DNA of 31,092 bases. Source: a virus. The notes beneath the pieces were generated by a model. That model saw only the letters and a list, made by a program, of their open reading frames with translations, searched no databases and was not told the DNA's origin. Shown in pieces: positions 16,355-22,658 of this stretch (position 1 is its first letter; each line of letters starts with the position of its first letter). The stretch is from positions 1 through 31,092 of IMG/VR virus record IMGVR_UViG_3300030101_002780; one strand, given 5' to 3'. The position numbers and the translations under genes were made by a program.

Positions 16355-16734
16355 TAGTGAGCTCCATTTCCGTTAGCTCTGACCTTATCTTTTAAATCTT
16401 CAATATCAGCAAGTGCTTTGTCTAATTGATCTCTTAAAAATTCAATATTAACTTTGTTTGTCATATTCATTTCTTGAGTCTCTTCCATTTTTTCAACAGA
16501 CTTGTATAAATCTTCAATTAAAAAATGTTGCTCCTGATCGGTTGGCACTTGTTCAGACTTCTTTAACAAATCATTCTCAAACAACTCACGTGAAGTCTCT
16601 AACGATACTAACCTTGCAGTTAATTCTGTATATGCAAACACACCCATTGCCACCAGCACTATTAAAGATGCTACTGTTTTCATAGGCATTTGCACTCGTG
16701 CCTCTTCTCCAATATTTAAAGGTTTATTACTCAC
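16354..16734 (-). CDS. Membrane-anchored coiled-coil protein (possible spanin-like)
   Basis: A transmembrane segment TVASLIVLVAMGVFAYTELT near residues 20-39 of the ~126-residue product is followed by a long coiled coil (RLVSLETSRELFENDLLKKS...LDKALADIEDLKDKV) projecting outward. I prefer the GTG at 16734, which overlaps the upstream TGA as GTGA. A longer TTG start at 16749 is in frame but less likely. Inner-membrane anchor plus periplasmic coiled coil resembles i-spanins, but no lysis gene is adjacent, so this stays a possibility only. Confidence 0.55.
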   Translation of the reverse strand: MSNKPLNIGEEARVQMPMKTVASLIVLVAMGVFAYTELTARLVSLETSRELFENDLLKKSEQVPTDQEQHFLIEDLYKSVEKMEETQEMNMTNKVNIEFLRDQLDKALADIEDLKDKVRANGNGAH

Positions 16735-16802
16735 ATTGGCCTCACACAAAAAGCTAAAAAGACAAATCCTAATATCAACATTCCTGTAAAATAATAATTC
16801 AT
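16731..16802 (-). CDS. Tiny hydrophobic peptide, 23 aa
   Basis: ATG at 16802 with GGAG about nine bases upstream, stop TGA at 16733-16731 overlapping the next gene's GTG. The product (MNYYFTGMLILGFVFLAFCV...) is essentially one membrane helix. It fills the gap between 16749 and 16808. Translational coupling and SD support it, but a product this short is weakly supported. Confidence 0.4.
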   Translation of the reverse strand: MNYYFTGMLILGFVFLAFCVRPM

Positions 16803-16807
16803 AGTTT

Positions 16808-17065
16808 TTATCTCCATGCTTTAATACTCCAATATGCAGGACTCAAAGATTTTTGACCACGCACTTTTTTAAGGACTCCACCCATCCTTGCTAAAAAAGA
16901 CCTTCTTCTTGCTGGGATATGTTTTTTAATAGACATTTCTTTTGACCCAAAGTTAACCTTTTTTATTCTTCCTGACGATCTATCTCTAACAAAGACTTTA
17001 AATTTTTTAACATCCCCTCGAGATGGTTTATTTAATTTAACAGTTCTTCCCTGATACTTTGCCAT
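16808..17065 (-). CDS. Small basic marine-phage protein, 85 aa
   Basis: A very basic protein. The central part KKFKVFVRDRSSGRIKKVNF followed by KEMSIKKHIPARRRSFLARM matches, from memory, a family of short proteins in marine phages with 'KVNFGxxxMxIxxxxPxRRxSFxAR', whose other members carry cysteines near the end that are missing here (RMGGVLKK replaces them). A virion or DNA-binding role is possible but unproven. ATG start. Next to the cluster of small exported proteins. Confidence 0.6.
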   Translation of the reverse strand: MAKYQGRTVKLNKPSRGDVKKFKVFVRDRSSGRIKKVNFGSKEMSIKKHIPARRRSFLARMGGVLKKVRGQKSLSPAYWSIKAWR

Positions 17066-17101
17066 ACAATTCTTTTATCATAATTAAAATATATTTATAT
17101 A

Positions 17102-17344
17102 CTATAATTTATCAGGGTCTTGCATACAGATATGTCCCTGAAAAGTACCACTGCCATCGTTCAAATACCATGATTGGCCTCTTGGATCATCCCAACTATG
17201 TTTAGCGATTGCCTCTCGATGTGCGTCAGCAAAATCTAAACACTCCATCAAAGTCATAGGTCTAGAAAATTCTAGAACTTCTTTTATTACTTGCCCATCA
17301 AATGAGAGCAATAGTAAAACTAAATAATGAACAGGCTCTTCCAT
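17102..17344 (-). CDS. Small secreted-type protein with two Cys, 80 aa
   Basis: Start chosen at ATG 17344, overlapping the upstream stop as TAATG (a longer frame from 17371 exists but breaks this coupling). Hydrophobic N-terminus EEPVHYLVLLLLSFDG, then MTLMECLDFADAHREAI and GTFQGHICMQDP, giving two cysteines, and a W-containing SWYLNDGSG segment. Resembles, from memory, small exported proteins common near terminase genes in marine phages. No function known. Confidence 0.6.
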   Translation of the reverse strand: MEEPVHYLVLLLLSFDGQVIKEVLEFSRPMTLMECLDFADAHREAIAKHSWDDPRGQSWYLNDGSGTFQGHICMQDPDKL

Positions 17345-17550
17345 TATCTTGCAATTCTTCTCGGTCTCCACTTATTGCAAACATAAGTATCTCGGACTCC
17401 TTTTGTTCTAAATATTCCACAGAACATATGCTTTTGAGAGAACATACCACAGTTTCCACATGAGCCTCTATTTTGCGAGGGTCTATAATCCTGTGGCATT
17501 TGATATGGAATAAACTCTCCATTTGGATAAAACATTGATCGCTTGTTCAT
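17344..17550 (-). CDS. Small Cys-rich (zinc-ribbon / iron-sulphur-like) protein, 68 aa
   Basis: Begins MNKRSMFYPNGEFIPYQMPQ and carries RGSCGNCGMFSQKHMFCGIF...TYVCNKWRPRR. The four-cysteine spacing (C-x2-C-x8-C-x~13-C) suggests binding of a metal ion or a small cluster. This pattern is familiar from short proteins next to small terminase in marine phages. Coupled to both neighbours by overlaps (ATGA at 17550, TAATG at 17344). Metal identity not predictable from sequence. Confidence 0.65.
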   Translation of the reverse strand: MNKRSMFYPNGEFIPYQMPQDYRPSQNRGSCGNCGMFSQKHMFCGIFRTKGVRDTYVCNKWRPRRIAR

Positions 17551-17696
17551 TTTCCTTGTCCTTGATACTTCTTAAATGATCTGCGTTTGTTTTTATTCAT
17601 AGAACTGAATTTAGGTCGCCTTCCTATTGATGTTCTATTTTCTGTGCGAGTGTATTCAATAACCTTTCCATATAGATTACCTTTTTTTTTAGCCAT
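17547..17696 (-). CDS. Small basic protein, 49 aa
   Basis: ATG at 17696 with nine A residues following GCT (Lys run), stop TGA at 17549-17547 overlapping the next ATG. Product has a conserved-looking core RTSIGRRPKFSSMNKNKRRS ending KKYQGQGK. I recall similar 'RTSIGRR...SSMNKxKRRSFKxYxGQG' proteins in marine phage genomes near terminase, without known function. Very basic, so a nucleic-acid or virion-associated role is plausible (inference). Confidence 0.6.
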   Translation of the reverse strand: MAKKKGNLYGKVIEYTRTENRTSIGRRPKFSSMNKNKRRSFKKYQGQGK

Positions 17697-17705
17697 TTGT
17701 GACTA

Positions 17706-18071
17706 TTACACTTCTTCTGCTTTTGCGTCTATAATTAAAGGCAAAGGCTCAATAATAGATTCTGTTTGAGTCCTATCTTTAAATCCTAGATAATTTTTAC
17801 TTAACCATATTTGCATATTGGTGTTATCTTTTTTAATTGCTTTGTCCCACATCTTTTTTCTTAAAGATGCCTTTCCTTTCTCTTTAGATTGTTCAATTAA
17901 ATCGGCATAATTCCTTTTTAATGTTCTTGCAGATACTCCAAGCACACTTGCTATCTCATAATCAGGACACCCAATAGATGCTAGGTTTTTTAATATTTCA
18001 ACATCTATAATTATTTTAGGTCTACCCTTGTTCTTTTTCTGTTCTTTTGTATTTGCCTTATTTTTGTCCAT
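17706..18071 (-). CDS. Terminase small subunit (HTH)
   Basis: 121 residues from ATG at 18071 (TTG at 18077 also in frame). N-terminal basic arm with GRPKIIID, then an HTH: LKNLASIGCPDYEIASVLGV and SARTLKRNYADLIEQ. C-terminal half KGKASLRKKMWDKAIKKDNT, then MQIWLSKNYLGFKD, the hallmark of HTH small terminases that recognise packaging sites and recruit the large subunit. Large subunit gene lies ~2 kb downstream with small genes between. Overlaps the end of the methyltransferase gene by 14 bases. Confidence 0.8.
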   Translation of the reverse strand: MDKNKANTKEQKKNKGRPKIIIDVEILKNLASIGCPDYEIASVLGVSARTLKRNYADLIEQSKEKGKASLRKKMWDKAIKKDNTNMQIWLSKNYLGFKDRTQTESIIEPLPLIIDAKAEEV

Positions 18072-19269
18072 TTTCAAGTACTGCCTTATTTCCTGTCCAC
18101 TCTTCCCATCTTTTTACAATTACATCACAAAATTTAGGGTCAAGTTCTATTGTATAACACGATCTGTTTAATTTTTCACAAGCAATCATTGTGCTACCTG
18201 ATCCTCCAAAAGGCTCGTAGACAATATCTTCTTCTTTAGAACTGTTCTTAACTGCCTTAACGACTAATTCAACAGGCTTCATAGTTGGATGCAATTCTGA
18301 TCTTTTAGGTCTATTAAACTCCCACACAGATGATTGTTTCCTATCTCCATAATATATATGAGAACTGCCCTCAAACCATCCATAAAAAATAGGCTCGTGA
18401 ATATAATGATAATCAGATCTTCCTAAAACAAAGGTGTCTTTTTTCCATATAATATTACAAGAATGGTGCAAACCAGCTTTATTGAAAGCCTTTAAAACTT
18501 GCAAAGAGTTCCTTTCTCCAAAACATATATAAACAGGAGAGCCTTGTTTTGTTATATTTTTTGCCGATAATAAAAAATTTTCAAGAAACATCTCAAATTG
18601 GTCATCAGACATATTATCATTTTTAATATCTCTTCTTTTATTTGGATCGTGATCAACACTTCTTGTCCACCAACCATAATTAACATTATAAGGTGGATCA
18701 GTGAATATCATATCAGCTTTATTATCATTAAATAATTTTTTAGATATTTCTTCTTTTGTACTGTCCCCACATATAAGTTTATGTTTTCCAAGTATCCATA
18801 TATCTCCAAGTTTTGTTATTGGCTCTTCAGGTGCTTCAGGTACTGCATCATCTTCTGTTTCTCCTTGTTTTTCCTCAAATAATATTTTATTTAATTCGTT
18901 ATCATCCATCCCTGTAAGGTTTAAATCAAAGTCTTTATCGTTTAACTCTTTTATTTCAGTTTCAAGTAATTCATAATCCCACTCGGCTTCTTCATTAGTT
19001 CTGTTATCAGCAATTCTGTAAGCATTAATTTTTTCAGGACTTAATTTATCTGCAATAAGTACAGGCACTTCTTTATAACCTAAAGTTTTAGATGCTTGAT
19101 ACCTTGTGTGGCCAACAACAATAATTTTATCTTTATCAACGACAATTGGTTGTTGGAAACCATACTCTTTTAATGACATAGCAACTTTATCAATTGCTTT
19201 TTTAGATAACTTTCTAGGGTTATTTGGATAGGGTTTAATATCCTCAATTTTTAACAATTCAATGTTCAT
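18058..19269 (-). CDS. ParB-like domain / DNA N6-adenine methyltransferase fusion
   Basis: 403 residues. N-terminal ParB/Spo0J-like domain (KIEDIKPYPNNPRKLSKKAI ... VGHTRYQASKTLGY at ~52-65), linker, then methyltransferase with catalytic DPPY at 191-194 and SAM-binding FGGSGS at 354-359, followed by TIELDPKFCD. DPPY before FxGxG is the beta class arrangement, with the target-recognition region in the ~210-330 interval. Likely methylates adenine in phage DNA for protection from host restriction or for packaging or replication control. No matching endonuclease is seen nearby. Target site unknown. AAGGAT upstream of ATG. Confidence 0.88.
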   Translation of the reverse strand: MNIELLKIEDIKPYPNNPRKLSKKAIDKVAMSLKEYGFQQPIVVDKDKIIVVGHTRYQASKTLGYKEVPVLIADKLSPEKINAYRIADNRTNEEAEWDYELLETEIKELNDKDFDLNLTGMDDNELNKILFEEKQGETEDDAVPEAPEEPITKLGDIWILGKHKLICGDSTKEEISKKLFNDNKADMIFTDPPYNVNYGWWTRSVDHDPNKRRDIKNDNMSDDQFEMFLENFLLSAKNITKQGSPVYICFGERNSLQVLKAFNKAGLHHSCNIIWKKDTFVLGRSDYHYIHEPIFYGWFEGSSHIYYGDRKQSSVWEFNRPKRSELHPTMKPVELVVKAVKNSSKEEDIVYEPFGGSGSTMIACEKLNRSCYTIELDPKFCDVIVKRWEEWTGNKAVLENGQK

Positions 19270-19270
19270 A

Positions 19271-19579
19271 TTATCCTTTTATTAGTTTAGTTATTTCTTT
19301 AAATAGTTTTGGATTTTGTGTGAATATTTTTGTGTAACCATTACCAACTGCAATTGCAATAGGCTCTTCTCCACGATCATTTACATTTATATTTTCGTAA
19401 AACATTATAATATGAAAAAACTCGTGAATAATTGTGTTAAATAAATCAATTCCATTTAATTTGTTGTGTATCACTAACAGATTTTTTTCAGTTTGGAAAT
19501 AGCCATCTAAACCTTTTAAATTTTCAAACTTAAGTTTTATTTTTCTTCTTCCATATCTTATAGATTGTATTTTGTTCAT
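19271..19579 (-). CDS. Minimal HExxH metallopeptidase-like protein, 102 aa
   Basis: HEFFH at residues 52-56 within NTIIHEFFHIIMFYEN, and E71/E72 (DRGEEPIAIAVGNG) as a possible third ligand, in the manner of ImmA/SprT-type minizincins. N-terminal beta-rich segment RRKIKLKFENLKGLDGYFQT. Coupled by TAATG to the 44-aa gene at 19579. Related small phage zincins are known but their targets are not. Cleavage of a regulator (such as the XRE protein at 21506) is a speculation based on ImmA. Confidence 0.7.
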   Translation of the reverse strand: MNKIQSIRYGRRKIKLKFENLKGLDGYFQTEKNLLVIHNKLNGIDLFNTIIHEFFHIIMFYENINVNDRGEEPIAIAVGNGYTKIFTQNPKLFKEITKLIKG

Positions 19580-19713
19580 TATTGTTTTGTTTCAACATCT
19601 GATTCTATTATGGCCTGATATATTTCTAACCTTGCTTTTAATCTAGCATTTTCTAAAGATAACGCAATTATTCTGCGTCTTGCATATTTAAAAATTCTTA
19701 AAATAGCCTTCAT
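19579..19713 (-). CDS. Small basic helical protein, 44 aa
   Basis: ATG at 19713 overlaps the replication gene's stop (ATGA), stop TAA at 19581-19579 overlaps the next ATG (TAATG). N-terminus MKAILRIFKYARRRIIALSL is a basic amphipathic helix, followed by ENARLKARLEIYQA, probably a short coiled coil. Coupling to both neighbours supports expression. Function unknown. Confidence 0.5.
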   Translation of the reverse strand: MKAILRIFKYARRRIIALSLENARLKARLEIYQAIIESDVETKQ

Positions 19714-20531
19714 TCAACATTTTGTATAATATGTTCCTTGTCATATCTATCAATTTTAAACTCTTTGCCATCTTTTTTAAAATAATCAAAGTGGTCTTCA
19801 GAGTGTCTGTATATATATCCTAGTTTTTCCATTTTCTCTCGTAAATTTGGCATATCAGGTTTTTTTTGATCAGATTCCTTTATTTCCCACCTTCTTTGAT
19901 TTAACCAAGTGCTAAAATGAGGAATGAATGTGTTTTCAACACCCTCAATCTGTTTATTATAAATATCTCCAATGTCCTCCAAATCCATATTAAAAAATTG
20001 CCAAGTTTTTTGATAAGTTTGATGAGCCTTAAATTTTGAGCCTTTTTTAATATTTAAGTAACTCCATAGTCTTTCAAAGGATGGATCGTAACCCTTATTA
20101 TTACTACTAGGAGTAGGACTAGGTATAGGACTAGGAGCCATACTTTTGCCATTAGCACTTTTATTCCACCTTATTTCTGCACCAATACTGCCACTTATTG
20201 ATTTTTTAAGGTACTTATTTTTTAAATAATCATACTCTCTGATCAACCTTTTATGAGTCCAAGCATCCTTTTCATCCTCACATTTAAAAAATTCTTGAAG
20301 AATGTAATCCACTTGTTTTCTGCATATATCATCAATGCATTGGCAAATCCTGTAAGCTGATTCGGATGTGAATGGTTTTGTGTTTTTAGTCCAAGCAAAG
20401 CATAATAATCTAATATAAATGCCAACTGCCTTATTTGTTAAATGTACAGTTTCTGCACTGAAAGTATCTGTGAATAATTGCAATGCATGAAATTTATCTG
20501 TCGTCCTTTCCTTTGTCATAAAATAACTCAT
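19710..20531 (-). CDS. Replication initiation-type protein (DUF1376/YdaU-like)
   Basis: 273 residues. N-terminal ~110 residues fit the DUF1376 winged-helix pattern (FHALQLFTDTFSAETVHLTN, KAVGIYIRLLCFAWTKNTKP). A Pro/Ser-rich linker (~130-145, including SPIPSPTPSS) is followed by a C-terminal domain (FERLWSYLNIKKGSKFKAH...WLNQRRWE). Such two-domain proteins are found as phage replication initiators or helicase loaders. Two possible starts, ATG 20531 and ATG 20519. It overlaps the nuclease gene. With no polymerase or helicase in the window, host machinery is probably recruited. Confidence 0.7.
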   Translation of the reverse strand: MSYFMTKERTTDKFHALQLFTDTFSAETVHLTNKAVGIYIRLLCFAWTKNTKPFTSESAYRICQCIDDICRKQVDYILQEFFKCEDEKDAWTHKRLIREYDYLKNKYLKKSISGSIGAEIRWNKSANGKSMAPSPIPSPTPSSNNKGYDPSFERLWSYLNIKKGSKFKAHQTYQKTWQFFNMDLEDIGDIYNKQIEGVENTFIPHFSTWLNQRRWEIKESDQKKPDMPNLREKMEKLGYIYRHSEDHFDYFKKDGKEFKIDRYDKEHIIQNVE

Positions 20532-21012
20532 TCCTTTCTAGTTCGTTTATTTTTATGTTTGTTTCTTCTAACAGTTCATCTTCTGTCCCATACAGATGAT
20601 TAAACAATTTTTTATTTAAGTGTACTGAATTGTTGCCCATATTATGATGTTGTGGACAAAGTGGGATTGTTTGAGAGTGTGGAGGCCTTAATCCAAACCC
20701 TGTGTGCTTTCTTATATGATGGATAACAGGCTCGGAGTATCTTCCTTTTTTTAAACAAGCTATGCATCCAATTTGTCTTAATTTATCAAACCTGACCTTT
20801 TCGCTTTTTTTCATTTCCTCATATTCTCGTTGCCTGTTTCTATCAATAACTTCAAAGTGTTCTTCTTTAAGTTCGGTCATTTGTTTTACATATTTTTCAT
20901 ACTCAATTCTAATAATATGGTCTTTTTCAAAAGTGTCTTCATAAGCTAACTCTTTGTTTAACTTAAACTCTAAATAACTAATTATCCTCGAGTACTTTTT
21001 TAATTTTGTCAC
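20494..21012 (-). CDS. Ref-like / HNH-type nuclease
   Basis: 172 residues from GTG at 21012 (no clear SD). N-terminal ~75 residues are helical and charged. The C-terminal domain has C83-x2-C86 (IGCIACLKKG), HH at 98-99 (PVIHHIRKHTGFGLRPPHS) and CPQHH at 119-123, the arrangement of Ref-type RecA-dependent nucleases. Likely cuts DNA in recombination or replication structures. It sits next to the replication gene on the same strand and overlaps it by 38 bases. Confidence 0.78.
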   Translation of the reverse strand: MTKLKKYSRIISYLEFKLNKELAYEDTFEKDHIIRIEYEKYVKQMTELKEEHFEVIDRNRQREYEEMKKSEKVRFDKLRQIGCIACLKKGRYSEPVIHHIRKHTGFGLRPPHSQTIPLCPQHHNMGNNSVHLNKKLFNHLYGTEDELLEETNIKINELERNELFYDKGKDDR

Positions 21013-21265
21013 AATGCGATGAGATACTGTTTACTTCATTAATTATCTCTGCTCTCGTAAATGTTGACTTATCATCTGAAAGTTCAATCAAAGTCCCAAG
21101 CCTTATCATTCTTAATAAACGTTTAAAGGCTCTTCTAACGTGCATATCGGACATATCTGAAACATATATCCACTGGTCTTTTGATCTAGAATAATATTGT
21201 TCTTCAGGTGTTGATTGTTGAGTTTCATCTGTTTTTGGTAAGTCTAAAAAATCTTCTCCACTCAT
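20978..21265 (-). CDS. Early protein, unknown function, 95 aa
   Basis: An acidic N-terminus (DLPKTDETQQSTPEEQ) then a helical region VRRAFKRLLRMIRLGTLIEL, which may be DNA- or protein-binding, and a polar C-terminus. AGGAG precedes the ATG. Overlaps the nuclease gene by 35 bases and the gene upstream by 4. No family recognised. Confidence 0.6.
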   Translation of the reverse strand: MSGEDFLDLPKTDETQQSTPEEQYYSRSKDQWIYVSDMSDMHVRRAFKRLLRMIRLGTLIELSDDKSTFTRAEIINEVNSISSHCDKIKKVLEDN

Positions 21266-21528
21266 AAAAGTTTCTCCTGATTACTGTTATCTTCCTTATA
21301 TGGCTTCCAATCAAAATCTACAAGCCTATATTTTTTTCCATTAAATTTACTTGTAAAAGACTCATCTGTGTATGATTTAGCAGATTTTAATTTTTCGTAA
21401 GGGATAAACATATATTCAGATCCGTGAGTTATACCTAAAGAAGTTTTTTGTCTTAATGCTTTTTTATAAATATAATCTCTTACACTTACCTTACCAAGCC
21501 ACACCTTATCTACTTGAACTTTGATCAT
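21262..21528 (-). CDS. Early protein, unknown function, 88 aa
   Basis: A basic, probably beta-rich protein (VWLGKVSVRDYIYKKALRQK, KKYRLVDFDWKPY) with no membrane segment. GGAG lies just upstream of ATG. It overlaps the repressor-like gene by 23 bases and the next gene by 4, so it is in the same early leftward unit. No family recognised. Confidence 0.55.
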   Translation of the reverse strand: MIKVQVDKVWLGKVSVRDYIYKKALRQKTSLGITHGSEYMFIPYEKLKSAKSYTDESFTSKFNGKKYRLVDFDWKPYKEDNSNQEKLL

Positions 21529-21856
21529 CTGTTATCTCCATTTCTTTAGTTAATAATAAAGGCTCAAGACTTGCGTTTTTATTTTTAAAAATTGTAGGAT
21601 CGACCATACAACTTGGCGAGACATCCAAATAAAAATATAAAACAGAAACTTTTAATCTGTTAGCAATTTGCTTTAATCTAAAAGCAGTTAAACCATTTAT
21701 TCCTTTCTCATACTTCTGAATTTGTTGGAATGTGACTCCACAACTTTTTGCAAGTTTAGTTTGAGTGAGATTTAATTCTTCTCTTCTTGCTTTTACCTTT
21801 TTTCCAATTTGTATATTAAAATCAGATGCACCTTCGCTTATACTTCTGTCATTCAT
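21506..21856 (-). CDS. XRE-family transcription regulator (repressor-like)
   Basis: 116 residues with a classic HTH at ~17-75: IGKKVKARREELNLTQTKLA, VTFQQIQKYEKGINGLTAFR, LKQIANRLKVSV. No catalytic or S24 autocleavage domain follows; the tail is short and acidic. First gene of the leftward unit, directly next to the control region that carries a palindrome (21952-21969) and a leader hairpin (21882-21907). Likely represses or activates the divergent promoters. AGGAT upstream of ATG. Confidence 0.85.
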   Translation of the reverse strand: MNDRSISEGASDFNIQIGKKVKARREELNLTQTKLAKSCGVTFQQIQKYEKGINGLTAFRLKQIANRLKVSVLYFYLDVSPSCMVDPTIFKNKNASLEPLLLTKEMEITDDQSSSR

Positions 21857-21881
21857 TATTTATCCTGTAATTGATTGTTAA

Positions 21882-21907
21882 GTGGTGGGAAATCGGACAC
21901 CCACCAC
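21882..21907. promoter_or_regulatory. GC-rich hairpin in the repressor leader
   Basis: Arms GTGGTGGG (21882-21889) and CCCACCAC (21900-21907) pair perfectly around a 10-base loop in a very AT-rich surrounding. It ends about 25 bases before the repressor-like start codon and so would lie in that gene's 5' leader if transcription starts upstream. Neither side has a T-run, so it is not a standard terminator. Confidence 0.6.
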
Positions 21908-21951
21908 CATTAACTAGAAAGGGAGAGTTATATGATTCGCTAAAGAAAAAA

Positions 21952-21969
21952 AATTGATAACCCTCAATT
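21952..21969. promoter_or_regulatory. Operator-like inverted repeat AATTGA-N6-TCAATT
   Basis: A perfect 6-base dyad with a 6-base spacer (TAACCC) in the divergent control region, spaced as in XRE-type operators, with an extra AATTGA half-site 83 bases to the left at 21869-21874. In AT-rich DNA such repeats arise by chance fairly often, so confidence is modest. Confidence 0.4.
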
Positions 21970-22115
21970 AAGTTTTTATCCGACTCTTTCATTAATCACA
22001 ATATATATTTGTAAACAACCAAATGGCGAGTCTAAATAATTATTCTTATATGGCACTATTATTCATTTATTAAATTAAGGGCAAATAAGCCCCATTTTAT
22101 GCGATTATTAAGGAT

Positions 22116-22144
22116 TTGACTATTAATTAAAAAAAAGCAATGAT
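22116..22144 (+). promoter_or_regulatory. Candidate sigma70-type promoter for the rightward early operon
   Basis: TTGACT at 22116-22121 (one mismatch to TTGACA) is followed after 17 bases by AATGAT at 22139-22144 (four of six to TATAAT). It would start transcription near 22151, shortly upstream of AAGGAG (22159-22164) and the GTG at 22170. The -10 is weak and the call is by eye. Confidence 0.35.
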
Positions 22145-22169
22145 TCGTTATAACTAAAAAGGAGTAAAT

Positions 22170-22448
22170 GTGAAAACAGATACAAATAATAATTTAATTA
22201 AAGTTGGCTCTTTAATTAAAATAGATAGTGCTATGGGTAGAGAGTACCCTGACTATTGTGGTGGTCGTAAAGGTGTTGTTGTAAAAATAGGAAACAAATA
22301 TTGCAAGGTAGAATGTTCTGCTAGAAATGGTGCAATCAATGTTGAGTTCAAACATTTAACAATTATTTCTAAAGATACATTTGATAGCTTTGATAGTAAT
22401 TGGTTAAATTTCTTTTATATAAAAAATCCAAATATATTAACTAACTAA
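22170..22448 (+). CDS. First rightward early protein, SH3/KOW-like, 92 aa
   Basis: GTG start, five bases after AAGGAG (an overlapping ATG at 22168 is followed by TGA, so GTG decides the frame). The central part VGSLIKIDSA ... GGRKGVVVKIGNKYCKVECS has the look of a small SH3- or KOW-like beta barrel, as found in RNA- or protein-binding modules. Possible role in early host takeover or transcription control is inference from position. Confidence 0.6.
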   Translation: MKTDTNNNLIKVGSLIKIDSAMGREYPDYCGGRKGVVVKIGNKYCKVECSARNGAINVEFKHLTIISKDTFDSFDSNWLNFFYIKNPNILTN

Positions 22449-22460
22449 GGAGAGAGCATA

Positions 22461-22658
22461 ATGAAAGCTAAAGATATAAATGTTTTTAAATTGTTTTCCA
22501 AAACTTTTAAGGACAGGCCAATGTTTAACTTTATAGGGTTTGGAGAATTAAAACTTATGCCTAAAGTTAAAAAACCAATTAGACAAACCCAGCCTAACAT
22601 TATGGCTGGAAATGTGGTGCAATTCTTAAAAGAAAAACAAGCGAGGTCAAATGGATAA
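22461..22658 (+). CDS. Early protein, unknown function, 65 aa
   Basis: AAGGAG lies ahead of ATG. Basic protein (MKAKDINVFKLFSKTFKDRP ... KPIRQTQPNIMAGNVVQFLK), without membrane segment or motif. Overlaps the next gene by 8 bases, so translation is probably coupled. No family recognised. Confidence 0.6.
   Translation: MKAKDINVFKLFSKTFKDRPMFNFIGFGELKLMPKVKKPIRQTQPNIMAGNVVQFLKEKQARSNG

Larger units (their letters stand above)
21857..22169. promoter_or_regulatory. Divergent control region between leftward and rightward units
   Basis: 313 bases with no gene, flanked by the XRE repressor-like gene (-) and the first rightward early gene (+). It holds the hairpin at 21882-21907, an inverted repeat at 21952-21969, a related AATTGA half-site at 21869-21874, a short GGGC/GCCC hairpin at 22079-22092, an AT-only stretch around 21998-22010, a repeated ATGATTCG octamer (21932-21939 and 22140-22147) and a candidate -35/-10 at 22116-22144. 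This is the place expected to contain divergent promoters, operators and possibly an origin. Promoters on the leftward side could not be assigned with confidence by eye. Confidence 0.7.

Noticed and set aside
17298-17522. 74-codon minus-strand frame overlapping the Cys-rich gene
   Set aside because: The frame at 17344-17550 carries a conserved-looking four-cysteine pattern and neat ATGA/TAATG couplings with both neighbours; this one is a shadow in another frame.
22079-22092. GGGC-AAATAA-GCCC hairpin as a terminator
   Set aside because: Only a 4-bp stem with no clear T-run; kept only as a note in the control-region entry.
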